Positions 52,374 to 60,787 of a DNA stretch of 64,000 bases are shown in pieces; the stretch's first letter is position 1; the number at the start of each line of letters is the position of its first letter. The stretch covers positions 622,606-686,605 of the forward strand of contig CP051234.1 of the NCBI GenBank assembly GCA_017792465.1, written 5' to 3'. Made by a program: the position numbers and the translations under genes. The notes under the pieces were generated by a model, which searched no databases, was not told the origin of the DNA, and saw nothing but the letters and a program-made list of their open reading frames with translations. Source of the DNA: Filomicrobium sp. GTDB lineage: Bacteria; Pseudomonadota; Alphaproteobacteria; Rhizobiales; Hyphomicrobiaceae.

Positions 52374-53273
52374 CTAGGCGGCACTGATCTGGCCGCGGGC
52401 TTGGCGGAATATTTCGGCGAGCTTGCGGAAATCATCGGCATGGGCACTGGTGCGGCGCCAGGCGAGCACCACTCGGCGCGGGCAGGCGCCAACCAGCGGG
52501 GCCAGCCTCACCTCATGGCCATTGGCGATGCCGGCGTCGACCGCCATCTGGGGCAGCAGCGTAATCCCTAAGCCTTCTTCGACCATCGAAATCAGAGTGA
52601 TCAGGCTCGTTGCCGCGAATGTGTCATCCTGTTCGATGCGCACTTCGGGAAAGGCTGAAAGCGCGTGTCGCTGCAGACAATGTCCCTTCTCCAGCAGCAA
52701 TAACTGCATTCCAGCAAGCTGTTTGCCGCTGATGCGTTTCTTGGCGACAGGATGCCCAAAGGGGGTTGCCAGCTGATATCCATCTTCGAAGAGCTCTTCG
52801 GTTTCGACTGCGCCGATCTCAAACGGGAGTGCAACAAGGATGACGTCAAGGCGCCCGCCAAGCAGGCCTTCGACAAGCCGCTCGGTCAGTTCCTCGCGGA
52901 TATAAAGTTTGAGGTTGGGGAAATGCTCTCGCAGAAGTGGGATTGCTTTCGGAATGAGGAACGGTCCCACCGTGGGGATAGCGCCGAGGCGCAAATCGCC
53001 GCGCAAGAGGCCTTTGGAACGCGCGGCCAAGTCTTCGATATCGCCGACCGCTGTCAGGACCGAACGGGCACGCTCGGCAATCGCCTGACCAATCGGCGTC
53101 AGGATCACTGACCGTTTCGTTCGTTCGGCGAGCGCAACGCCAAGCCCGTCCTCCAACTCTTTCAATCCAGCGCTCAGCGTCGGCTGGGTGACATGGCAGA
53201 CTTCGGCCGCGCGCGAGAAGTTGAGTTCATCGGCAAGGGCGACAAGAAAGCGGAGTTGGCGGAAGCTGGTCAT
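52374..53273 (-). CDS. oxyR: OxyR-type hydrogen-peroxide-responsive LysR regulator lacking the second redox Cys
   Basis: 299 residues. The N-terminal winged helix (LNFSRAAEVCHVTQPTLSAG) and effector domain align with OxyR without length change. Cys199, the peroxide-reactive residue, is in LLEKGHCLQRHA. Position 208, which is Cys in E. coli and forms the disulfide, is Phe here. Other cysteines are Cys26 and Cys264. A well-formed OxyR box lies between this gene and the divergent peroxiredoxin. Sensing may go through sulfenic acid at Cys199 or a different partner. Confidence 0.9.
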   Translation of the reverse strand: MTSFRQLRFLVALADELNFSRAAEVCHVTQPTLSAGLKELEDGLGVALAERTKRSVILTPIGQAIAERARSVLTAVGDIEDLAARSKGLLRGDLRLGAIPTVGPFLIPKAIPLLREHFPNLKLYIREELTERLVEGLLGGRLDVILVALPFEIGAVETEELFEDGYQLATPFGHPVAKKRISGKQLAGMQLLLLEKGHCLQRHALSAFPEVRIEQDDTFAATSLITLISMVEEGLGITLLPQMAVDAGIANGHEVRLAPLVGACPRRVVLAWRRTSAHADDFRKLAEIFRQARGQISAA

Positions 53274-53286
53274 CGGCGCCTACGTT

Positions 53287-53323
53287 ATAGCGAATTCCTA
53301 TTACTAATATGATTATTATCAAT
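53287..53323. promoter_or_regulatory. OxyR binding site between oxyR and the peroxiredoxin gene
   Basis: ATAG (53287), CTAT (53298), ATGA (53309) and CAAT (53320) are each separated by exactly 7 bases. The OxyR consensus is ATAG-N7-CTAT-N7-ATAG-N7-CTAT, so two half-sites are perfect and two are close. Confidence 0.75.
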
Positions 53324-53398
53324 TTCCACTATTTATGAGAAGGGCCTATCTCTCCTTGGCAGTGGCCAGACTGCTACCGCACACGAAGGAGAGACGAG

Positions 53399-54073
53399 AT
53401 GACTGAGCAGGCGACTGCAACACCCGCAATCAACGCCGCACCCGTCGGTGGGATGCCGCGTATCAACGAGCCAGCCCCCGAGTTCACGGCGCTGACGACG
53501 CACGGCACGAAGTCCTTGTCGGACTACCGTGGAAAGTGGGTCATCCTTTTCTCGCACCCGGCTGATTTCACACCGGTCTGCACGACTGAATTCATGGGGT
53601 TTGCAAATCGCAAGGCCGACTTCGATGCGCTCAATTGCCAACTGATCGGGTTGTCGATCGATAGCCACTATGCACATATCGCCTGGGTGCGATCAATCAA
53701 GCAGGGCTTCGGCGTCGACATCAGCTTCCCCATCATTGCCGACCTCGACATGAAAGTCGCACAGGCCTACGGCATGATCCAGCCAGGCGCTTCGGATACG
53801 CAGGCTGTGCGCGCGACATTCATCATCGACCCCGAAGGTATCCTTCGCGCGATGGTCTATTATCCAATGACTGCCGGCCGCCAGATCGATGAGTTCGTAC
53901 GTCTGTTGACCGCGTTGCAGACCTCAGACGCCAATAAAGTTGCGCTGCCTGAGAACTGGCGCCCGGGTCAACCCGTTATCGTTCCAACGCCGCAAACGAC
54001 GGATGCGGCCGAGGCGCGCATGGGCGAAGGCTATGAGACGGTCGACTGGTACTTCTCCACCAAGAGCCTTTGA
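53399..54073 (+). CDS. 1-Cys (Prx6-type) peroxiredoxin
   Basis: 224 residues. The peroxidatic Cys61 is in PADFTPVCTTEF. The C-terminal part (YYPMTAGRQIDEFVRLLTALQ) is that of the long Prx6/AhpC-like type. No C-terminal resolving Cys is seen; Cys80 is the only other. It reduces hydrogen peroxide or organic peroxides. GGAGAG is upstream of the ATG. It is divergent from oxyR, with an OxyR box between them, and is followed by the second persulfide-dioxygenase-like gene. Confidence 0.93.
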   Translation: MTEQATATPAINAAPVGGMPRINEPAPEFTALTTHGTKSLSDYRGKWVILFSHPADFTPVCTTEFMGFANRKADFDALNCQLIGLSIDSHYAHIAWVRSIKQGFGVDISFPIIADLDMKVAQAYGMIQPGASDTQAVRATFIIDPEGILRAMVYYPMTAGRQIDEFVRLLTALQTSDANKVALPENWRPGQPVIVPTPQTTDAAEARMGEGYETVDWYFSTKSL

Positions 54074-54152
54074 GGCGCCTGGAGCTCCGGCAAATGCGCC
54101 GGGGCTCCGACGAGACGTCGGAATGCAGATCACAGGAGGTGAAGACGAGACC

Positions 54153-55028
54153 ATGAGCAACAAACCGGTTGTAAAAGCTTTCTGGGATGAACCTACGGGC
54201 AGCTGGCAATATGTCTTTCATGATCCGGTGACGAGGAAAGGCGCGATTGTCGACCCTGTCTGGAACTTTGATCCGCTTTCGGGATCGACATCAACAAAGA
54301 GCGCTGAAGAGATTCTCGATTACGTGCAGAGCGAGAAGCTCGAGATCGTGTGGATCCTCGACACGCACCCGCATGCCGACCATTTCTCGGCCGCGCCTTG
54401 GCTGAAAGAGCGCCTGGGTGCACCGACCGCCATCGGCGAGCACGTGAAGAAGGTCCAGCGCCTCTGGCACGACATCTACAATCTGCCCGACGACTTCCCG
54501 ACCGACGGGAGCCAGTGGGATCGCTTGTTCCGCGACGGCGAAACATTTCAGGTTGGAGAGATTGATGTGCGCGTGATGTTTTCACCCGGGCACACGCTAG
54601 CCTCGATAACCTACGTCGCAGGCGACGCGGCGTTCGTGCACGACACGTTGATGATGCCCGATAGCGGCAGTAGCCGGGCGGATTTTCCCGGCGGCGACTC
54701 CGGCGAACTCTACAACAGCATTTCGGCCATTCTGTCGCTGCCGGGGGATACGCGCGTCTTTGTCGGACACGACTACGCGCCGAATGGCCGGGGCCCTCAG
54801 TGCGAGGCAACCGTTGGCGAACACAACAGAGCAAACATCCACGTCGGTAAGGGGACCAGCGAGGCGGACTATTGCGCTCTGCGCGATGCACGCGATGCCA
54901 CTTTGCCGCTGCCCAAGCTGATGTTGGCGGCGCTGCAGATCAACATTCGCGGGGGCCGCAAACCGGAGCCGGAAGATAACGGGCGCTCCTACCTAAAGAT
55001 TCCTCTGGACCGGTTCGAAGCCCGGTAG
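54153..55028 (+). CDS. Second persulfide-dioxygenase-like metallo-beta-lactamase-fold protein
   Basis: 291 residues from the ATG at 54153; AGGAGG is 13 bases upstream, and an ATG at 54123 is an alternative. Motifs are HPHADH, SPGHT, SRADFPGGD and GHDYAPNGR, parallel to the enzyme at 1511-2395. It lies between the peroxiredoxin and dps genes on one strand, so it may remove persulfides or sulfane sulfur formed under oxidative stress. Substrate is inferred from family. Confidence 0.88.
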   Translation: MSNKPVVKAFWDEPTGSWQYVFHDPVTRKGAIVDPVWNFDPLSGSTSTKSAEEILDYVQSEKLEIVWILDTHPHADHFSAAPWLKERLGAPTAIGEHVKKVQRLWHDIYNLPDDFPTDGSQWDRLFRDGETFQVGEIDVRVMFSPGHTLASITYVAGDAAFVHDTLMMPDSGSSRADFPGGDSGELYNSISAILSLPGDTRVFVGHDYAPNGRGPQCEATVGEHNRANIHVGKGTSEADYCALRDARDATLPLPKLMLAALQINIRGGRKPEPEDNGRSYLKIPLDRFEAR

Positions 55029-55070
55029 GGAACAAGTTTTTTTTGATGATGATTTGAAAGGAACAGAGCG

Positions 55071-55520
55071 ATGACGAACGAACCCAAGAAGGCCTGTGCG
55101 GAAGCGTTGTCCCGTGTCTTGGCTAATACCTATGTCCTTTATCTTAAGACGCACAACTTCCACTGGAATGTCGAGGGTGCGAAGTTCCGTGCCTTGCATG
55201 AGATGTTCGAAGAACAGTATCGCGATTTGTGGGATTCTCTCGACGAAATGGCCGAACGTATTCGCGCGCTCGGTGAATATGCTCCAGGAACATGGGGACA
55301 ATTCAGCCAGTTGGCGACTATCAAGGAAACGGCCGGCGTTCCCTCTGCCGAGGAGATGCTGCAGCAGCTCATTGCCGATCATGAGACGGTCGTCGACATC
55401 ATTGCCGAAGCCATCAAGACGGTGCAGGACGCCGGTGATGAACCCTCGGCCGGACTGCTGACCGACCGCCAGACCACGCACGAAAAACAGGTCTGGATGA
55501 TGAAGTCGATGTTGGCCTAA
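55071..55520 (+). CDS. dps: Dps-family DNA-protecting mini-ferritin
   Basis: 149 residues. The intersubunit ferroxidase site is visible as KTHNFHWNVEG and then HEMFEEQYRDLWDSLDEMAERI, the standard Dps spacing. It forms a 12-mer that oxidises and stores iron using peroxide and can coat DNA. It is last in the peroxiredoxin group and ends with a strong terminator. GGAA lies 8 bases upstream of the ATG. Confidence 0.94.
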   Translation: MTNEPKKACAEALSRVLANTYVLYLKTHNFHWNVEGAKFRALHEMFEEQYRDLWDSLDEMAERIRALGEYAPGTWGQFSQLATIKETAGVPSAEEMLQQLIADHETVVDIIAEAIKTVQDAGDEPSAGLLTDRQTTHEKQVWMMKSMLA

Positions 55521-55624
55521 TGGACAACCGGCAGTTGCCGGTGCGGGACGACGCTGCACCGCGCAACGCTCTTATGCTGGGCCGCACAATATTTTTCAGA
55601 AACTGATCGTTGATCGATCGATGC

Positions 55625-55662
55625 ATTCTGGCGCCAACCTCCTGGCGCCAGAATTGCTTTTT
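55625..55662 (+). terminator. Intrinsic terminator after dps
   Basis: A perfect 12-bp stem ATTCTGGCGCCA/TGGCGCCAGAAT with a 6-base loop is followed by TGCTTTTT. Confidence 0.85.
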
Positions 55663-55939
55663 GTTCTTGTCGCCGAACGTGCTTCAGTCGGTCGCTGGAA
55701 ATTCAGACTGCGGTGGTAGAAATTTTCGCACTTCGGCTTTAAAGAACATTTGCTGATGCTCGGCACTGACTTGGACAACGTCGCTCGACCTCCTGAAAAA
55801 AGGATCCGCGGATGCGTCAGTCCTCGCGCATCCGTTAGACAAATTACTAATGACGGCCGGTTGCGAATTGTCAGGGCTCTTTCAAAGGGCTGGACGTATC
55901 ACAACGCAAAAAATGTGGTCGTGGCTCAGGTGAACAGAA
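55663..55939. other. Upstream region of cydA with a hairpin
   Basis: No gene is supported. A perfect 8-bp stem CGGATGCG/CGCATCCG (55809-55816 and 55827-55834) lies 105 bases before cydA, preceded on the plus strand by a run of six A. No FNR/FixK box (TTGAT-N4-ATCAA) was seen. Confidence 0.4.
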
Positions 55940-57532
55940 ATGATCGATGACACTTTCGTGGAGCTCTCACGCTGGCAGTTTGCTTCTGTGGCGATGTATC
56001 ACTTCTTGTTCGTTCCCCTGACGCTGGGGCTCAGCTGGATCCTGGTGATCATGGAGACGGTCTACGTTATGACCGGCAAAGAGATCTACCGGGACATGAC
56101 GAAGTTCTGGGGCAAGCTGTTCGCCATCAACTTTGCTTTGGGCGTGACGACGGGCTTGACGATGGAATTCCAGTTCGGGACGAACTGGGCCTACTATTCA
56201 CACTATGTCGGTGACGTCTTCGGAGCGCCGCTCGCCATCGAGGGGCTGATGGCGTTCTTCCTGGAATCGACCTTTGTCGGGCTCATGATTCTTGGGTGGG
56301 ACAAGCTGTCGAAGCGTCAGCACTTGGCTGTGACCTTCATGACGGCATTGGGAACCAACCTCTCCGCATTGTGGATCCTGGTCGCCAACGCGTGGATGCA
56401 AAACCCTGTCGGCGCTGAGTTTTCCGCAGAGACCATGCGGATGGAGATGACCAACTTCTGGGACGTCGTTTTCAATCCGGTCGCACAGGTCAAATTCATT
56501 CATACCGTCGCAGCGGGTTACGTGACGGCCTCCGCCTTCGTGCTCGGCATCTCTGCCTGGTACATCCTGAAGGGTCGCGATCTGGCGTTTGCCAAACGCT
56601 CCTTTGCGGTTGCTGCAGGTTTCGGTCTTGCCGCATCGCTGTCGGTCATCGTACTTGGCGATGAAAGCGGTTACGAACTGGGCGACGTGCAGAAGATGAA
56701 GCTCGCGGTGATCGAAGCGGAATGGCACACGCAGCCGGCTCCGGCGAACTTCAACGTGATCGCTTTTCCCGATCAGGAGAAGCGGGAGAACTGGTTTGAG
56801 TTGCAGGTGCCGTGGGCGCTCGGGCTGATTGCGACGCGCTCTGTCACCGAGCAGGTAGCGGGGATCAACGAGCTTGTTGAACATAACGAGAAGCGCGTGC
56901 GCTCCGGTATGATCGCCTACGACAACCTTGTGAAGCTGCGTGCCGGTGACAAGTCGGAAGCCGTCAAGACCGCCTTTGAAGAACACAAAAAGGATTTGGG
57001 ATACGGCCTCCTGCTGAAACGCTATGTCGAGAATCCTGCGGATGCCACAGAGGAACAGATCGCCCAGGCGACTTGGTATAGCGTGCCTTATGTGCCGTAC
57101 CTGTTCTGGTCGTTCCGCATCATGGTCGCGATCGGTTTCTACTTCCTGGCGATGTTCGTGGCGAGCTTCTACCTACTTGCCAACGGGACGCTGGAGAAAA
57201 ATCCATGGCTGCTGAAGGCTGCGGTGTGGTCGATCCCGCTTCCTTGGGTTGCGGTAGAACTTGGGTGGTTCGTTGCCGAATACGGGCGGCAGCCGTGGGC
57301 CATCGGTGAGGTACTGCCGACTTTCCTGGCGACCTCGGCGTTGACGGTCAGCGACCTCATTTTCTCGTTGATCGCCTACTTCATTTTCTATTCCGTGCTG
57401 CTCGTCATCGAGATGTACTTGATGTTCAAGTTTGCGCGCCTTGGGCCAAGCGCGTTGCATACCGGGCGCTATTACCATGAGAGGGGTGGGTCAGGGCGCT
57501 CCACCGCTCCGGGCCTGCAGCCTGCCGAATGA
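55940..57532 (+). CDS. cydA: Cytochrome bd quinol oxidase, subunit I
   Basis: 530 residues, the usual length. Key features: His near residue 21 (AMYHFLFVPLTLG), GRQPWAIGEVLPT near residue 450, Met in the haem b ligand region (GYELGDVQKMKL) and a long Q-loop between about residues 250 and 380, as in the E. coli type. Together with CydB and CydX it reduces oxygen to water at high affinity. It is the first gene of the cyd cluster. Confidence 0.96.
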   Translation: MIDDTFVELSRWQFASVAMYHFLFVPLTLGLSWILVIMETVYVMTGKEIYRDMTKFWGKLFAINFALGVTTGLTMEFQFGTNWAYYSHYVGDVFGAPLAIEGLMAFFLESTFVGLMILGWDKLSKRQHLAVTFMTALGTNLSALWILVANAWMQNPVGAEFSAETMRMEMTNFWDVVFNPVAQVKFIHTVAAGYVTASAFVLGISAWYILKGRDLAFAKRSFAVAAGFGLAASLSVIVLGDESGYELGDVQKMKLAVIEAEWHTQPAPANFNVIAFPDQEKRENWFELQVPWALGLIATRSVTEQVAGINELVEHNEKRVRSGMIAYDNLVKLRAGDKSEAVKTAFEEHKKDLGYGLLLKRYVENPADATEEQIAQATWYSVPYVPYLFWSFRIMVAIGFYFLAMFVASFYLLANGTLEKNPWLLKAAVWSIPLPWVAVELGWFVAEYGRQPWAIGEVLPTFLATSALTVSDLIFSLIAYFIFYSVLLVIEMYLMFKFARLGPSALHTGRYYHERGGSGRSTAPGLQPAE

Positions 57533-57570
57533 TGTCATTAGCAATCCATCTTTGATGAGGAACAGCAATC

Positions 57571-58725
57571 ATGTTGCTGGATTATGAAACTCTAAAATTC
57601 GTCTGGTGGTTGCTGGTTGGCATCCTTCTGATCGGCTTCGCCATTACCGATGGGATGGACATGGGCGTCGGCACGCTTCTGCCGTTCATTGGCCAGACCG
57701 ACTCCGAGCGGCGGGTTGTGATCAACTCGGTTGCGCCGCATTGGGATGGCAACCAGGTTTGGCTCATCACGGCAGGCGGCGCGATCTTCGCGGCTTGGCC
57801 TGCGGTCTACGCGGCGGCGTTTTCGGGCTTCTATCTTGCGATGCTTCTGGTGCTTGCGGGATTGTTCTTCCGGCCTGTCGGGTTTGACTACCGCTCCAAG
57901 CTGGAGGACCCGCAGTGGCGCAATGCCTGGGACTGGGGTCTGTTTGCCGGGGGGACGATTCCGGCGCTGGTGTTCGGCATCGCCTTCGGCAATCTGTTGC
58001 AGGGCGTTCCATTCCATCTGGATCAGTTCCTGAAACCGCATTACGACGCGTGGTTCATCTGGGCGCTGCTCGGGTTGCTCAATCCGTTTGCGCTTCTTGC
58101 GGGCCTCATCAGCGTTGCGATGCTATCAACCCATGGTGCGGCATGGCTGCAGCTCAGGGCCGATGACATCATCGCTGAGCGGGCGAAGAAAGCGATCTTG
58201 TTCTTGGGCCCGTTGGTAACCGTTGCCTTCGCGCTGGCCGGTCTCTGGCTTTATTTCGGTATTGACGGCTACCGGATCGTTTCGCAGCCGCCGCACGATG
58301 CGTTACCAAATCCGCTCGGCAAGGAAGTCGTGCGAGACGCGGCCGCCTGGTTCCAGAACTATGCCGATTATCCGGTTGCCCTGCTTGCGCCGCTTCTCGG
58401 TCTTGCCGGTCCGCTTTTGGTTGTCGCTCTTTCGCAAATGAACCGCCCGGCTCTCGCCTACACGATGAATGCCCTGTCGATGGCCGGGATTATCGCAACG
58501 GCCGGCATTTCGATGTTCCCATTCATCATGCCGTCGAGTTCGGTTCCCAATTCCAGCCTGACCATCTGGGATGCGCCTTCGAGCCATCTGACGCTGACGA
58601 TCATGTTTTGGGCCGTGGTGATCTTCCTGCCGATCGTGCTCGCCTATACCGTGTGGGCCTACTCGGCCATGTGGGGCAAGATCACCATTGAAGACATCGA
58701 GAAGCGCAATCACGAAGTTTATTGA
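57571..58725 (+). CDS. cydB: Cytochrome bd quinol oxidase, subunit II
   Basis: 384 residues with about eight or nine membrane spans. Signature motifs are DGMDMGVGTLLPF and HWDGNQVWLITAGGA. It starts 38 bases after cydA, with GAGGA upstream. It forms a heterodimer with CydA in the inner membrane. Confidence 0.96.
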   Translation: MLLDYETLKFVWWLLVGILLIGFAITDGMDMGVGTLLPFIGQTDSERRVVINSVAPHWDGNQVWLITAGGAIFAAWPAVYAAAFSGFYLAMLLVLAGLFFRPVGFDYRSKLEDPQWRNAWDWGLFAGGTIPALVFGIAFGNLLQGVPFHLDQFLKPHYDAWFIWALLGLLNPFALLAGLISVAMLSTHGAAWLQLRADDIIAERAKKAILFLGPLVTVAFALAGLWLYFGIDGYRIVSQPPHDALPNPLGKEVVRDAAAWFQNYADYPVALLAPLLGLAGPLLVVALSQMNRPALAYTMNALSMAGIIATAGISMFPFIMPSSSVPNSSLTIWDAPSSHLTLTIMFWAVVIFLPIVLAYTVWAYSAMWGKITIEDIEKRNHEVY

Positions 58726-58740
58726 GGAAGGACGGGAGCG

Positions 58741-58887
58741 ATGTGGTATTTCGCTTGGATCTTAGGCGTCACGGCCGCTCTTGCCATCGCGGTTATTAAC
58801 GTCATGTGGTACGAATTCCAGAATTCGTTTGAGACCGACCCGTCTGCGGACAAGGATGACGTTGGGTCACCGCCTCAGTCCAAATGA
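58741..58887 (+). CDS. cydX: Cytochrome bd oxidase small subunit CydX
   Basis: 48 residues: MWYFAWILGVTAALAIAVIN is the membrane part, followed by VMWYEFQ and an acidic tail. The MWYFAWILG start is the CydX/YbgT signature. CydX stabilises the haems of the bd oxidase. GGGAG or GGAAGG is close to the ATG, which lies 15 bases after cydB. Confidence 0.93.
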   Translation: MWYFAWILGVTAALAIAVINVMWYEFQNSFETDPSADKDDVGSPPQSK

Positions 58888-58993
58888 GCTCGTCCGCACA
58901 AGCGAAACCGATCATCGCATAACAATCTAATCCGGCTAGCAAAGATTTGAGCTTCCCGCGCTTTTGTGCGGGGTAGGATTTCTTCGGAGGTGA

Positions 58994-60787
58994 ATGTCAA
59001 AGCCCGACGTCGATAAGGCGACGACCGCCGATTTCCTTAAAGCCCGAAGTGGCGGCGCGAAAGCGGCATTGCGTTTGGCGGTCGGCGTGACGCTTGTTGG
59101 CGGCGTCCTTGCCATCGCGCAGGCATGGGTCTGCGCCTGGATCATCTCCGACGTCGTATTCAACGGGGCCGGATTAACTGAACAGACCCCGCGCCTCTTA
59201 ATCCTTTTTGCGCTGGCCCTCGCACGTTTTGCTTGCTCTGCCTTTGGAGAGACGCAATCCGCGACGGCGGCGGCCGAAGTCCATCGAACGCTCCGCCGCG
59301 AAGTCCTCTCTCATATTAACGCGCTTGGACCTGTCGGACTTGCAGACCGCGCAACCGGCGAAACGGTCGCGGCCTTGACCGACAGCTTGCGGGCGATCGA
59401 ACCCTACTATTCCCGCTACCTACCAGCTGCTTCGCTGGCCGCGCTGTTGCCGAGCGCAATCTTTCTTGCCGTCGTGCCCTACGATTGGATCTCGGCCATC
59501 GTGCTGATCGTAACCGCGCCGATGATCCCACTCTTCATGGTGTTGATCGGAGCCGGCGCGGAGCGGCTCAATCAGCGCCAATGGCGCAAGTTGGCGCGGC
59601 TCTCGGGCCATCTTCTCGATGCCATTCAAGGGCTGACGACGCTCAAGGTTTTTGGCGCAAGCCGGCGCGAAGCCGCCAACGTCGCCGCGATGGCCGACGA
59701 CTACCGGCGCGAAACAATGGGCATTCTGCGCCTGGCCTTTTTGTCGTCGCTGGTCTTGGAATTCTTCGCTTCGATTTCGATTGCGCTTGTGGCCGTCTTC
59801 ATCGGGTTTCGCTTGTTGTGGGGCGACCTTTCCTTCTTCAATGGCTTCTTCGTTCTGCTCCTGGCTCCTGAATTCTATTTGCCACTGCGGACGCTGGGCA
59901 GCGCCTACCATTCGCGGATGGAAGCGATTGGTGCCGGCGAACGGATTGTTGCGCTGTTGTCGCTTGAACCGGCTGGTGCACGTCCGCCGGATAGTGGCTC
60001 CGTAAAGCATGTCGATGTTGACGGCCGCGACAGCCGCATCCAGCTTGACGGTGTCTCAGTCGAGTTTCCCGATGGCCGGATTGGTCTACGAAGTGTCGAC
60101 CTCGAAATCATCCCTGGAGAAACGCTCGCGCTCGTTGGGCCAAGCGGCGGGGGCAAGAGCATGGTGCTCAACCTGCTCTTGGGTTTCGTTTCGCCCAGCA
60201 AGGGGCACGTGCGCGTCAACGATCTCGTGCTTGATGACATCGACCTGTCTTGCTGGCGCGATGAGGTTACGTATCTCCCGCAGCGCCCTCACGTCTTCGA
60301 TGCGAGCATCCGGTCCAATATTGCCATGCAGTTCGATGGGGGGCCGGTCGATGGGGACCGGCTGCTGGATGCTGCAAGACGGGCCCACATCGACCATGTG
60401 ATTTCCGCCCTGCCTGAGGGCTTCGACACGCGCCTGGGCGAGCGCGGCTATGGCCTTTCGGGCGGGGAGGTGCAGCGGCTGGCTTTGGCCCGCGCCTTTT
60501 ATCGCGACGCACCGATTGTCCTGATCGATGAGGCGACCGCGCATCTGGATTCTGAAAGTGAGGCAATCGTCGCTGATGGGCTGGCGAACCTCGTCGCCAA
60601 TCGAACCTGCGTGATGATCGCGCATCGGTCTGCGACCCTGCAATTTGCCGACCGCGTCGCCGTCATCGACGACGGCACGGTGAAGGAGATCACCACGCCC
60701 TCAGGTTGGATCACCGCCAACCCAACGGCGCTTGTCGAGCCGTTTTCGCTCTCGCCGTCGACCGGCCCGGAGGGTGGCGAGCCATGA
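58994..60787 (+). CDS. cydD: Thiol reductant ABC exporter subunit CydD
   Basis: 597 residues: six-span ABC membrane domain (about 25-320) and ATPase domain with Walker A GPSGGGKS, signature LSGGEVQRL and Walker B VLIDEATAHLD. CydDC exports cysteine and glutathione (or haem, in newer work) to allow bd oxidase assembly. GGAGG sits 3 bases before the ATG. Stop overlaps the cydC start. Here cydDC lies downstream of cydABX. Confidence 0.93.
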   Translation: MSKPDVDKATTADFLKARSGGAKAALRLAVGVTLVGGVLAIAQAWVCAWIISDVVFNGAGLTEQTPRLLILFALALARFACSAFGETQSATAAAEVHRTLRREVLSHINALGPVGLADRATGETVAALTDSLRAIEPYYSRYLPAASLAALLPSAIFLAVVPYDWISAIVLIVTAPMIPLFMVLIGAGAERLNQRQWRKLARLSGHLLDAIQGLTTLKVFGASRREAANVAAMADDYRRETMGILRLAFLSSLVLEFFASISIALVAVFIGFRLLWGDLSFFNGFFVLLLAPEFYLPLRTLGSAYHSRMEAIGAGERIVALLSLEPAGARPPDSGSVKHVDVDGRDSRIQLDGVSVEFPDGRIGLRSVDLEIIPGETLALVGPSGGGKSMVLNLLLGFVSPSKGHVRVNDLVLDDIDLSCWRDEVTYLPQRPHVFDASIRSNIAMQFDGGPVDGDRLLDAARRAHIDHVISALPEGFDTRLGERGYGLSGGEVQRLALARAFYRDAPIVLIDEATAHLDSESEAIVADGLANLVANRTCVMIAHRSATLQFADRVAVIDDGTVKEITTPSGWITANPTALVEPFSLSPSTGPEGGEP

